From Anaerolineaceae bacterium (GTDB taxonomy: Bacteria > Chloroflexota > Anaerolineae > Anaerolineales > Villigracilaceae), in the NCBI GenBank assembly GCA_022181005.1, contig BQMV01000359.1, positions 1 through 8,968 on the forward strand: 8,968 bases of DNA. Direction: 5' to 3'. Below the pieces are notes generated by a model, which did not search any database, was not told where the DNA came from, and saw nothing but the letters and a program-made list of their open reading frames with translations. Below are positions 1 through 6,386 of the stretch, one piece after another. Numbering within the stretch: the first letter of the stretch is position 1; each line of letters opens with the position of its first letter. A program made the translations under genes and the position numbers.

Positions 1-313
1 TCGCCTTCTTCGCAGAGGCTTTCATCTCCTGCCGCGAAGGATCAAAGAATTTTGAATCTGCGCCGGTAAACGCTGCATTGAGTTTCTCCATAATCTGCAC
101 CAGCCCAATGCCCGACAGCGGATCGTCGGGCGTACCGTCCACAAGATTGACAAATACGTCCACGCCTTCATCCATTAAATCGCGAATCTGTTTTTCAACG
201 TTCTGCGGGTCCACTTGATGATGCTTCCATTTGAGTCCATCCATGTGAGCGGAGGGATCGTAGGGCTTGTCGTTCGGATCGTCCGGCAGGCTTGACAACA
301 CACAAAGATACAT
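1..313 (-). CDS. ATP-grasp protein, D-alanine-D-alanine ligase-like (N-terminal part, truncated by window edge)
   Basis: About 104 N-terminal residues are visible; the rest lies beyond the left edge. The start ATG is at 311-313, with an AAAAGGA ribosome binding site at 320-326, six bases upstream. The visible protein begins with a short hydrophobic strand (MYLCVLSSLP). It then has a stretch in which 'VDVFVNLVDG' (about residues 57-66) and 'AAFTGADSKFFDPSR' (about 82-96) resemble the N-terminal lobe of D-Ala-D-Ala ligase-like ATP-grasp enzymes, where a 'VFNLCDG...FTGA' pattern precedes the central ATP-binding domain. The ATP-binding and catalytic residues are not in the window, so neither the reaction nor the substrate can be stated; the family includes peptide ligases that do not make cell wall precursors. 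It is separated from the upstream glycosidase gene by a terminator and probably has its own promoter in the AT-rich spacer. Family assignment is from recall of motifs. Confidence 0.65.
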   Translation of the reverse strand, partial: MYLCVLSSLPDDPNDKPYDPSAHMDGLKWKHHQVDPQNVEKQIRDLMDEGVDVFVNLVDGTPDDPLSGIGLVQIMEKLNAAFTGADSKFFDPSRQEMKASAKKA

Positions 314-593
314 ATTGAGTCCTTTTCCTTTTGCGATCAATCAAGACAATTTATTTTTTCTCTGGCGTTATCTCGATTGCGTTATACGCTTCATTGTTAA
401 TTCATATATCTGTTGATCGTTGATTGAATTGACATATCGAATCATATAACAATAAGCTATAACGATATGGATTGTATATCTATTATTCAATTTATGTAAA
501 GGGTTTTAACGCATAAAATTATTTAAAATATTGCAAGGCATTGATTCAATATGCGCAAAAAACAAACTATCGCCGACTAAAAATAAATCGTTG
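314..593. other. AT-rich non-coding spacer, probable promoter region of the ATP-grasp gene
   Basis: No gene is supported here. The stretch is much richer in A and T than the rest of the window. It holds several short dyads: CATATCG (433-439) facing CGATATG (463-469), nested inside ATTGAAT (423-429) facing ATTCAAT (485-491), and the palindrome ATTGATTCAAT at 540-550. No convincing -35/-10 pair could be fixed for the minus strand, although the upstream terminator means that the ATP-grasp gene should start transcription here. A TTGACA at 429-434 on the plus strand lacks a well-spaced -10 and has no plus-strand gene after it. Confidence 0.5.
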
Positions 594-630
594 AAATAAA
601 CAACGCCGCGTTGCGCGGCGTTGTTTATTT
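594..630 (-). terminator. Rho-independent terminator of the GH4 gene (bidirectional hairpin)
   Basis: A perfect 17-bp inverted repeat (594-610 and 614-630) encloses a 3-base loop. The stem is G+C-rich near the loop and ends in AAATAAAC/GTTTATTT, so each strand gives a U-rich 3' side. It lies 13 bases past the stop codon of the glycosidase gene (TAG at 644-646, minus strand), exactly where its transcript should end. Its symmetry would let it stop transcription from either side. Confidence 0.9.
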
Positions 631-643
631 GATTTCGATCCGT

Positions 644-2038
644 CTATTTCCAAAATTGCGGAAGATGTTTTTTATAGGCTGTCAGATAATCATCCAAAAT
701 ATTTTTAGCGACATCCAGATCAGCGACGACAGGATCAAGCAGCAAACATTGTAAGGCTTTTTGATAATCGCCTTGCACAACGGCGTCTATGCCGAGTTGC
801 GCGCTGACGATCTCGCGCCGACACAACTCTGCGATTGGCTCGGGCAACGCGCCCATTTGAACGGATTGAATCCCAGCTCCGCCGACGTGCGCCGGCGTTT
901 CCACAATAACGTTCTGCGGCAAATTAGAGATCTGTCCATTGTTAGGCAGGTTAACCGCTAGATGATAGTGGCTGCCGGCGCACGCTATATTCTCAATCAT
1001 CTCCAGCGCGCCTTCAGAATCGGTCTCAAGCAAACCGTCCACTGTCATGTCGCCGCTTGCCATTTTATTCAATCGGTCCAAACTAAAATCACGCACGCTC
1101 GCCATCAACTCCCAATCATACAAGCGGATGTTGTAGCGCTCCCAAGGCTTTGTTTGCGGATCGCTCATCCAAGGCAGATATTCGCACAGGTGCGTATCGC
1201 CGGGAACGGGGAACAAGCCGAAGTCTTGAAAGATGCGTCGCGTCAACGGCTCGAACGATTCTTCCAATTCAAAGAATCTTTTTCGCAAAAGCGGATATAA
1301 ATCTTCGCCTGTGCGTTTATCGTGAATGGAAAGAATCCAAGTGAAATGATTTAATCCCGCCGCGCGAATATCCAATTTTTTGACCGCTTGCGCGATGACC
1401 ATTTGTTGCAAAGGATGTTGCATTACGTCGGCGTGCATACCTTCTAACCCATCGGGGATCGCGATATCGAGTTCCTTCGCCAGCGCTGCGCCTGCCATAC
1501 AATAACCAAGATAAATTTGATGGCATAGCCCAGCCGCTTTGATCTTGCTGTAACGGTTAATAAGATCGCAAATGCGCGTCATCGGATTAGTGAAGTTAAT
1601 GAACCACGCTTCAGGGCAGGCTTGCTCCATATCGCGCACGATTTCCAAAACAGGTTGGACGTTGCGCGCTGCATGCGCGAAACCGCCAGGTCCGCCATTT
1701 TCGGCGTAAGGTTGACGCACGCCATACTTAAGCGGAATTTCAAAATCAGATTTCCACAATTCTTCGCGCGGTCCCACTTCAATCGCAGAAACTACATAGT
1801 CGGTATCTTCCAGCGCGTCTTTATGGTGCGTGTGCGCGGTGATGGTGAAATGCGAATCCCATTCGCGGTTGAGGCGCTCCGCGAGTCGTTGAACAATGTC
1901 GAGAGTGTCGGCGTTGCGATCCACAAGCGCGAGCGTGGAGCTTTTGAGTTTTTCAGAACGCATGATGGCGGAGAGGGTGTTCTCGCCGAACGACGCCGAG
2001 CCTGCGCCGATGACGGTGATCTTGGTGGGGAGGGTCAT
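644..2038 (-). CDS. Family 4 glycoside hydrolase (alpha-galactosidase/alpha-glucosidase type)
   Basis: A 464-residue cytoplasmic enzyme of normal length for GH4. GH4 enzymes cleave glycosides by an NAD+- and divalent-metal-dependent oxidation/elimination mechanism. Visible signatures: a Rossmann start 'KITVIGAGSASFG' (residues 6-18) for NAD; 'NFTNP' (148-152); the metal-ligand pair Cys172-His173 in 'GLCHQIYLGY'; and 'GLNHF' (228-232). A His after the Cys is typical of members acting on unphosphorylated sugars (galactosides, glucosides, uronides), whereas 6-phospho-glycosidases carry Asn or Asp there; the 'CHQI' form does not match the subgroup signatures I know, so the substrate is left open. 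I chose the ATG at 2036-2038 over an in-frame one 54 bases upstream because AAAGGA (2045-2050) sits six bases before it and the Rossmann strand begins at once. No transporter or sugar kinase lies next to it. A strong terminator follows. Confidence 0.88.
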   Translation of the reverse strand: MTLPTKITVIGAGSASFGENTLSAIMRSEKLKSSTLALVDRNADTLDIVQRLAERLNREWDSHFTITAHTHHKDALEDTDYVVSAIEVGPREELWKSDFEIPLKYGVRQPYAENGGPGGFAHAARNVQPVLEIVRDMEQACPEAWFINFTNPMTRICDLINRYSKIKAAGLCHQIYLGYCMAGAALAKELDIAIPDGLEGMHADVMQHPLQQMVIAQAVKKLDIRAAGLNHFTWILSIHDKRTGEDLYPLLRKRFFELEESFEPLTRRIFQDFGLFPVPGDTHLCEYLPWMSDPQTKPWERYNIRLYDWELMASVRDFSLDRLNKMASGDMTVDGLLETDSEGALEMIENIACAGSHYHLAVNLPNNGQISNLPQNVIVETPAHVGGAGIQSVQMGALPEPIAELCRREIVSAQLGIDAVVQGDYQKALQCLLLDPVVADLDVAKNILDDYLTAYKKHLPQFWK

Positions 2039-2078
2039 GTTGATTCCTTTGTTACTATTTTGAAAGTTGATTCTCGAA

Positions 2079-2084
2079 AGTATA
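2079..2084 (-). promoter_or_regulatory. Candidate -10 box of the GH4 gene promoter
   Basis: The minus strand reads TATACT here, 40 bases before the chosen start codon. No good -35 hexamer is visible at 16-18 bases; the expected position falls in the left arm of the inverted repeat at 2097-2134. This fits either an activator-dependent promoter or a repressor that covers the -35. The call rests on a five-of-six hexamer match and position only. Confidence 0.35.
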
Positions 2085-2096
2085 CCTCCCAAACGA

Positions 2097-2134
2097 ACCG
2101 TCCACGAATATTAGCGCACGCATTCGTGGACGGT
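2097..2134. promoter_or_regulatory. 13-bp perfect inverted repeat upstream of the GH4 gene, candidate operator
   Basis: ACCGTCCACGAAT (2097-2109) and its exact complement ATTCGTGGACGGT (2122-2134) are separated by 12 bases. The left arm overlaps the place where the -35 of the glycosidase promoter should lie. An operator for a sugar-responsive repressor is plausible, but no regulator gene adjoins it. It could instead be a hairpin end of a transcript from the right or a remnant of the repeat region that begins just beyond it. Confidence 0.5.
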
Positions 2135-2309
2135 GGTCATTCCTATTAAAAGAAAGTCTTTCGCGCTGAAGAGATTCCTGCGTAAGGCGGGTTGTTTACT
2201 CATCTCAGACCGTCTCCACGCAGGAGGGGATTGTTTCGGGCTGTGCCCTTGCAACGACACCCTTGCAACAGATAAATGGAATATTGTTTATTCACCTTAT
2301 ATAGTTACA
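2135..2309. repeat. Degenerate intergenic repeat, no gene
   Basis: Read on the minus strand, this stretch contains GTCGTTGCAAGG (2247-2258), then 'ACAGCCCGAAACAATCCCC', then more degenerate copies toward 2150. It resembles the widespread 'GTCATTGCGAG...GAAGCAATC' class of bacterial intergenic repeats, a match made from memory. The ten-base word CCCTTGCAAC occurs twice, at 2246-2255 and 2260-2269. TCCTGCGT (2176-2183) pairs with ACGCAGGA (2218-2225). A plus-strand open frame across it (2133-2345) has no ribosome binding site or protein-like pattern and is taken as chance. Confidence 0.45.
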
Positions 2310-2459
2310 ACTCCGAAGGAGTGGGATGATTATAGACTTGCATAAATCAGGCAAGCCAACCCCGAGGGGTGTCATAGTTTTGCATGAGGGCATATCATCC
2401 CTTCGGGATTTGAATCGATGCTCGTTATTTTCTATAACCCTACCATCCCTTCGGGATTG
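2310..2459. repeat. Cluster of four short hairpin (REP-like) units
   Basis: Four small palindromes share one plan: a 5-bp stem with a 2-3 base loop followed by a tail usually ending in ATAG. They are ACTCC-GAA-GGAGT (2310-2322, tail to TATAG at 2335), ACCCC-GA-GGGGT (2359-2370, tail to CATAG at 2377), ATCCC-TTC-GGGAT (2397-2409) and ATCCC-TTC-GGGAT (2445-2457). The last two point the other way; the last has its CTATAA tail at 2432-2437. This gives two units facing two. The cluster lies between the 3' end of the permease gene and the upstream side of the glycosidase gene. No transposase or RAYT gene is in the window. Confidence 0.6.
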
Positions 2460-2476
2460 AAGGCGCGCAAGGTGAG

Positions 2477-5044
2477 TTACTCGTATCGCAATGCCTCCAC
2501 TACATTCATGCGCGAGGCTTGGCGGGCGGGGATCACGGCGGCGAAGACGCCGAAGAGCAAACCGATGGCGATGCCGACGAGGATGCCTGAGGTGGGGAAG
2601 ACGAATCCCAGGGGGAAGATCGCCTCCAATGCAATGACGATCACGTAGCCCAGATAGAGTCCGCCTAGGATGCCGAAGGCTGTGCCGATGGCTGAAAGTA
2701 ACAGGGCTTCGCTGACGACCATCATTCGGATCTGTTTGCGCGTGCCGCCGACCGCCCGAATCATGCCGATCTCGCGCGTCCGTTCGATCACGCCGATGGT
2801 CAGCGTGTTGATCATGGCGATCAGGGATGGGATCGCCAGCACGAGGAACAAAACATACAGCGAAGCAAACGTAGCGTCCATTTGAGATTTCATCGTGTTG
2901 TAATATTCCACGCCAGAGATCACTTTGAAGGTTGGGTATTTTGCGGACAAGGCGCGGATGGCGGTGTCGGCGGCTTGACGGTCGGCGTCCTTTTTTAGAT
3001 TCAATTGGATGAAGACATCGTCTTGCACGCCAAAATCTTTTTTCATGTTGGCATGTGAAATATAGCCTGTGGTCACTTTGGCGTTGAGCATGTCGGTTGC
3101 CACGGCGACGATGCGGTATTCGAATGTGCCGTCAGGCGTGACGACTTCGATGCTGTCGCCGACATTTTTCTTCAACGCCGATAACAACGCGCCGTTCACG
3201 ATCATATTGCGCCCCTCATTCAACGAGGCGTAAGCGGACTCGTCGTCGGCGAAAATATTTTTTTGAAAGAACAGCGCCGACACATGTTGGAAAGAAACGG
3301 GATCCATCGAAAGCAGGGAGATGGGCTGTCCGTTGGAGACTGCGCTCGAATATCGAAGCGCGGACACGTCATCTACACCGTCAACATGTTTTAACTGCTC
3401 GGCAAAATCCGCATTCGCGCCGATGTTACTGCTCCATAACGCGATCGAAGGCGGAATGAAAAGATAATCACTGCCGAGGTTGGCGCGGATCAGATCGTAC
3501 AATGTAAATGTGAGGCTCGAGATCATGCCGCCGATGGCGATGATCACCGTCAACGCCAGCATGGTTGTGCTTGCCGTCACCGCCGCGCGCGAGGGTTGGC
3601 GAGTCAGGTTGCCCTGCGCCAGATCGCTGATGCCGCGCCGCGCATAAAACAACGCCAGAATTTTTCCGAACATCAATGCGAGCGGGCGGACCAACGCGGG
3701 CGTGATCAACACCAAGCCCAGCAGGAAGAAAAATCCGCCTGGCATGATGAGTTCGGCGCGGCCCGATAGAATGGCGATCAACGTCAGGATGATAATGACC
3801 GCGCCTCCGACCGCGCTTTTGCTTGTTCGCCCCTCGAATAGTTTTTCATTGGCTGACGGTCTCAACGCTTCGAGCGGAGTCACTTTGCTGGCGCTCAAGG
3901 CGGGGAACAGACCCGCCGCCACGGTCACGCCAACGCCCAACAAAATGGAAACGGCGATCAACGTCGGTGTAACAACAGGTTCGCCGATCTTGAGATTCAA
4001 AAACTGACTCATGATCGGTGTCATGGCTTTGACGATGCCCGCGCCCATTAAGTAACCGAGAAAAATTCCGACGGCTGTGCCGAGGACGCCTTGAAATAAC
4101 CCTTCGGTGAGGATGATGCCGACGATCGTTTTGCGGTTTGCGCCCAACGCGCGTAACATGCCAATATCGCGGCGGCGTTCTGCCACAATGGTGCGGAAGG
4201 TGTTGAAGATGATGAACCCGCCCATGAAGAGGGCGAACACGCCGAACAAATTCATCATGGCTTGACCCAGTTGCAGGGATGCGAACATCTGCGTATCCGC
4301 GTTCAGTTGCGTGCCGACCGTGTAATCTTTGCCGAGCGCGGTTTGAATGTTGTTTTGAATTTCGTTGCGGCGGTCTTCTTGCGCAAAGGTCTCGATGACA
4401 ATATCAATGGTGTTGATCTCGTTGACATCATTCGTTATCGTTTGCGCCGTTGGCAGGTTCACCAAAAGCTCTTCGTTGCCTGGCGAGGTGCGGGCTGGCA
4501 AAATGCCGACGACGGTTAGATCCGCTGTCCCGTTCACGCTGGGGACGCGAATTGTGTCGCCCAAATTAACTTTCAGCGAATCGGACAGCGTGCGGGAAAT
4601 GATGACGGCGTTCGTGTCGGTGTCTTCGAGGTAACGTCCCTCCACAAGCGGATATGCCCGCACGGAGCGAGCCGCTTCGGGGATCACGCCGACGAGGGAC
4701 AACGCAGTCACCTTGTCGGGTTGATTCGAATCGTCGTCATAAAAATCGGCGGGGATGTTGACCACGCGAGTCAACGAAGGCGAGTAGGCGCGCACGCCGT
4801 CCACATTTTTGAGTTTATCGGCAACGTTGATCGAAAATGGCTCGCCCGAAATATGCGTCGCGCTGAAATCAACCAATCCCGATGCGCCTTGCACGTTGGC
4901 TTGCAGGGCTTCGATCATGGTCGGCAAAATGATGTTCATGCCGAAAATCACCAGCACGCCAAAGACGACTGCCAGCGTAGTGAGGAAGGTTCGTAATTTT
5001 CGCCCGCTGAGGTAGCGGTATGCGAGTGTGAGTTGGATGTTCAT
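2477..5044 (-). CDS. ABC transporter permease with two FtsX/MacB-type domains (YbbP-like)
   Basis: An 855-residue inner-membrane protein, partner of the ATPase at 5584-6327. The likely architecture is ten membrane helices: one near the N-terminus (about 20-42), an extracytoplasmic MacB-like domain (about 45-255), helices at about 265-283, 308-338 and 360-382, a central pair (412-455), one at 488-510, a second extracytoplasmic domain (about 520-720), then helices at 727-750, 778-806 and 819-838. The two FtsX cores are visible as a duplicated coupling motif, 'ERRRDIGMLRALGANRK' (289-305) and 'ERTREIGMIRAVGGTRK' (754-770), with matching ends 'PLEALRP' (390-396) and 'VVEALRYE'. This is the layout of type VII mechanotransmission exporters such as YbbAP; lipid, lipoprotein or peptide substrates are possible but not shown. 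AAGGA (5050-5054) precedes the ATG. The gene would normally follow the ATPase directly but is separated from it by a 539-bp insert. No membrane-fusion protein is nearby. Confidence 0.92.
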   Translation of the reverse strand: MNIQLTLAYRYLSGRKLRTFLTTLAVVFGVLVIFGMNIILPTMIEALQANVQGASGLVDFSATHISGEPFSINVADKLKNVDGVRAYSPSLTRVVNIPADFYDDDSNQPDKVTALSLVGVIPEAARSVRAYPLVEGRYLEDTDTNAVIISRTLSDSLKVNLGDTIRVPSVNGTADLTVVGILPARTSPGNEELLVNLPTAQTITNDVNEINTIDIVIETFAQEDRRNEIQNNIQTALGKDYTVGTQLNADTQMFASLQLGQAMMNLFGVFALFMGGFIIFNTFRTIVAERRRDIGMLRALGANRKTIVGIILTEGLFQGVLGTAVGIFLGYLMGAGIVKAMTPIMSQFLNLKIGEPVVTPTLIAVSILLGVGVTVAAGLFPALSASKVTPLEALRPSANEKLFEGRTSKSAVGGAVIIILTLIAILSGRAELIMPGGFFFLLGLVLITPALVRPLALMFGKILALFYARRGISDLAQGNLTRQPSRAAVTASTTMLALTVIIAIGGMISSLTFTLYDLIRANLGSDYLFIPPSIALWSSNIGANADFAEQLKHVDGVDDVSALRYSSAVSNGQPISLLSMDPVSFQHVSALFFQKNIFADDESAYASLNEGRNMIVNGALLSALKKNVGDSIEVVTPDGTFEYRIVAVATDMLNAKVTTGYISHANMKKDFGVQDDVFIQLNLKKDADRQAADTAIRALSAKYPTFKVISGVEYYNTMKSQMDATFASLYVLFLVLAIPSLIAMINTLTIGVIERTREIGMIRAVGGTRKQIRMMVVSEALLLSAIGTAFGILGGLYLGYVIVIALEAIFPLGFVFPTSGILVGIAIGLLFGVFAAVIPARQASRMNVVEALRYE

Positions 5045-5055
5045 GTTAGTCCTTC

Positions 5056-5110
5056 ATTGGATGATCGAGTGATTTGGTGATTGGGTGATCTGGTTATTTG
5101 GCGATTTCCG
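5056..5110 (+). repeat. Left 8-bp tandem repeat array flanking the four-helix-bundle gene
   Basis: Six consecutive 8-base units (5056-5103) and a shorter seventh follow the consensus ATTTGGTG: ATTGGATG, ATCGAGTG, ATTTGGTG, ATTGGGTG, ATCTGGTT, ATTTGGCG, then ATTTCCG. The array begins two bases beyond the permease ribosome binding site (5050-5054), so everything upstream of that site has been replaced or displaced. The same consensus recurs on the far side of the plus-strand gene. Confidence 0.8.
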
Positions 5111-5125
5111 ATTTTGTTGTAGAAT
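5098..5125 (+). promoter_or_regulatory. Candidate promoter of the four-helix-bundle gene
   Basis: TTGGCG (5098-5103) and TAGAAT (5120-5125) are separated by 16 bases, giving four and five matches to the sigma-70 consensus. Transcription would start near 5132, about 34 bases before the ATG. The -35 box lies inside the last full octamer of the left repeat array. Confidence 0.45.
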
Positions 5126-5165
5126 TTTGGCATCACTCAAATCCATCTAGAAATTTGGAGGCAAA

Positions 5166-5519
5166 ATGAATGCTGATGAGTTACGCGCGCGGACAAGGGC
5201 TTTTTCGTTACGGGTAATAAAATTGATTCAGTCATTGCCGAAGTCTTTGGTAGCGGAAGTTTTGGGAAAGCAACTGCTCCGTTCCGCCACTTCCGTAGGA
5301 GCCAACTATCGCGCCGCCACACGAGCCCAAAGCCATGCCATGTTCGTCTCCAAGTTATCCATTGTTGTCGAAGAGGCGGATGAAAGCGTCTTTTGGCTGG
5401 AGTTGATTCGCGATGCGGGACTTGTCAAGCCTGAACGCTTGGCGGATCTACTTGATGAGTCGGAACAAATTATGAAAATCATGTCGGCATCTCGTAAAAC
5501 GGCAAAAAATAACAAGTGA
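5166..5519 (+). CDS. Four-helix-bundle protein, S23 / 23S rRNA intervening-sequence protein family
   Basis: A 117-residue, all-helical small protein of normal family length. The pattern is characteristic of the family: 'RTRAFSLRVIKLIQSLP' at the start, 'LGKQLLRSATSVGANYRAA' (about 33-51), 'FVSKLSIVVEEADESVFWLEL' (about 60-80) and a final helix 'LLDESEQIMKIMSASRKT' (about 94-111). Relatives were first found encoded in insertions inside 23S rRNA genes and are structurally related to the Avd accessory protein of diversity-generating retroelements; the molecular role of the free-standing forms is unsettled, with nucleic-acid binding often suggested. A GGAGG site lies four bases before the ATG. 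It is the only plus-strand gene here, sits between the ATPase and permease of one ABC system, and is bounded on both sides by octamer repeats, so it looks like an inserted cassette. No reverse transcriptase or rRNA is nearby. Confidence 0.9.
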   Translation: MNADELRARTRAFSLRVIKLIQSLPKSLVAEVLGKQLLRSATSVGANYRAATRAQSHAMFVSKLSIVVEEADESVFWLELIRDAGLVKPERLADLLDESEQIMKIMSASRKTAKNNK

Positions 5520-5524
5520 CTTTT

Positions 5525-5596
5525 ATTGGGTGATTGGGTCATTGGTGATTTGGCGGTTTTCAATCGCTCAATCGCTCAATATCTCAATCTCCCAAT
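5525..5596. repeat. Right 8-bp repeat array, two facing halves
   Basis: The left half runs ATTGGGTG (5525-5532), ATTGGGTC (5533-5540), ATTGGTG (5541-5547), ATTTGGCG (5548-5555). After a short junction, the right half has the same kind of unit in inverse orientation: CGCTCAAT (5565-5572), CGCTCAAT (5573-5580), ATCTCAAT (5581-5588), CTCCCAAT (5589-5596). Together they form a degenerate dyad. The unit at 5548-5555 is identical to the one at 5096-5103 in the left array. The inverse half overlaps the stop codon and last four codons of the ATPase gene. Confidence 0.8.
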
Positions 5597-6327
5597 AATT
5601 TCATCTTTTCCACCACATCTTCCGCGTTCTTTCCGTTCTTCTTTTCAAGCAACGCTTCATCCACCACTTTGCCGTCTTTGAGGAAGATGATGCGGTCGGC
5701 ATACGCGGCGATGCGCGGATCGTGCGTCACCATCACAATCGTCCTGCCGTATTGTTTGGAAACGTCTCGCAATAGGCTGGCGATCTCGTCGCTGGAGCGG
5801 GTGTCTAAATTTCCAGTAGGCTCGTCGGCGAGAATTAATTCAGGGTCGGCGACCAAAGCGCGGGCAATGGCGACGCGTTGTTGCTGTCCGCCAGAGAGTT
5901 GGTCGGGACGATTCACCAAACGGTCGGATAAACCGAATCGGGTCAGCCATTCCGTCGCTTTTGATTTCGCGTCGGCGGGCTTGACCCCGTCTAATGTGAC
6001 GGGCAATGCCGCATTTTCCACGGCGTTCAACACGGGGATGAGGTTGAAGAACTGAAAGATGAATCCAATTTTGCGGCGGCGAAGTTCGGTGAGTTTGTCG
6101 TCGTTGAGGTCGGTGAGGTTATGCCCGCCAATCAGCACATGACCTTCGCTGGGTTTGTCCAATCCGCCGAGCAAATGCAACAACGTGGATTTGCCGCATC
6201 CGCTGGGTCCCATGATGGCGACAAACTCGCCTTCCTTGATCGTGAGGTTGACGTGATCCAGCGCGGTCACTTTCGTGCCGCCTGCGCCATACGTTTTGGT
6301 TAATTGTTCTGCTTGAATGGTAGACAT
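5584..6327 (-). CDS. ABC transporter ATP-binding protein (LolD/MacB/YbbA type)
   Basis: A 247-residue cytoplasmic ATPase that powers the FtsX-type permease at 2477-5044. All the motifs are intact: Walker A 'GPSGCGKST' (40-48), Q-loop Gln92 in 'IFQFFNL', signature 'LSGGQQQR' (144-151), Walker B 'LILADEP' (164-170) with catalytic Glu169, D-loop 'GNLD' (172-175) and H-loop His202. The 'FNLIPVLNAVENAALP' stretch after the Q-loop is typical of the lipoprotein/macrolide exporter branch. A GGAG site lies just upstream of the ATG at 6325-6327. The gene follows the PadR regulator gene by 59 bases, so the two are probably cotranscribed. Its C-terminal tail, about 20 residues beyond the usual end, is Lys/Glu rich, and its last residues (LLGD) and stop codon are formed by the octamer repeat, suggesting that the original 3' end was altered when the array arose. 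Confidence 0.95.
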   Translation of the reverse strand: MSTIQAEQLTKTYGAGGTKVTALDHVNLTIKEGEFVAIMGPSGCGKSTLLHLLGGLDKPSEGHVLIGGHNLTDLNDDKLTELRRRKIGFIFQFFNLIPVLNAVENAALPVTLDGVKPADAKSKATEWLTRFGLSDRLVNRPDQLSGGQQQRVAIARALVADPELILADEPTGNLDTRSSDEIASLLRDVSKQYGRTIVMVTHDPRIAAYADRIIFLKDGKVVDEALLEKKNGKNAEDVVEKMKLLGD

Positions 6328-6350
6328 GGTTTCTCCGAGAATTTGAAGCT

Positions 6351-6385
6351 TGAATGATGAATAGAGAATAGAAAGTGGAAAGTGA
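6351..6385. repeat. Degenerate 7-bp tandem repeat between regulator and ATPase genes
   Basis: Five 7-base units in a row on the plus strand: TGAATGA, TGAATAG, AGAATAG, AAAGTGG, AAAGTGA. They occupy most of the 59-bp spacer, ending one base from the PadR stop codon and leaving only the ATPase ribosome binding region free. Their period, but not their sequence, matches the repeats at 7239-7280 and 7602-7629. Confidence 0.5.
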
Positions 6386-6386
6386 G

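Noticed and set aside
429..450. TTGACA plus TATAAC as a plus-strand promoter
   Set aside because: The gap is only 10 bases and no plus-strand gene follows.
2039..2092. Longer N-terminus for the glycosidase (start at 2092)
   Set aside because: The added 18 residues precede the Rossmann strand without purpose, while the internal ATG has a well-placed AAAGGA.
1622..2149. Plus-strand open frame of 175 codons
   Set aside because: It lies opposite the well-supported glycosidase gene, has an Arg/Phe-rich composition typical of an antisense shadow, and lacks a ribosome binding site and any recognisable domain.
2133..2345. Plus-strand open frame of 70 codons between genes
   Set aside because: It spans a degenerate repeat and a hairpin unit, has no Shine-Dalgarno and no family pattern.
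5166..5519. Diversity-generating retroelement around an Avd-like gene
   Set aside because: No reverse transcriptase, template repeat or variable target gene is present; the protein fits the S23 family equally well.
5137..5563. Minus-strand open frames opposite the four-helix-bundle gene
   Set aside because: They are antisense shadows with no start signals and would conflict with a gene whose family is clear.
5056..5596. CRISPR array reading of the repeats beside the four-helix-bundle gene
   Set aside because: The units are 8 bp, contiguous and degenerate, with no spacers and no cas genes.
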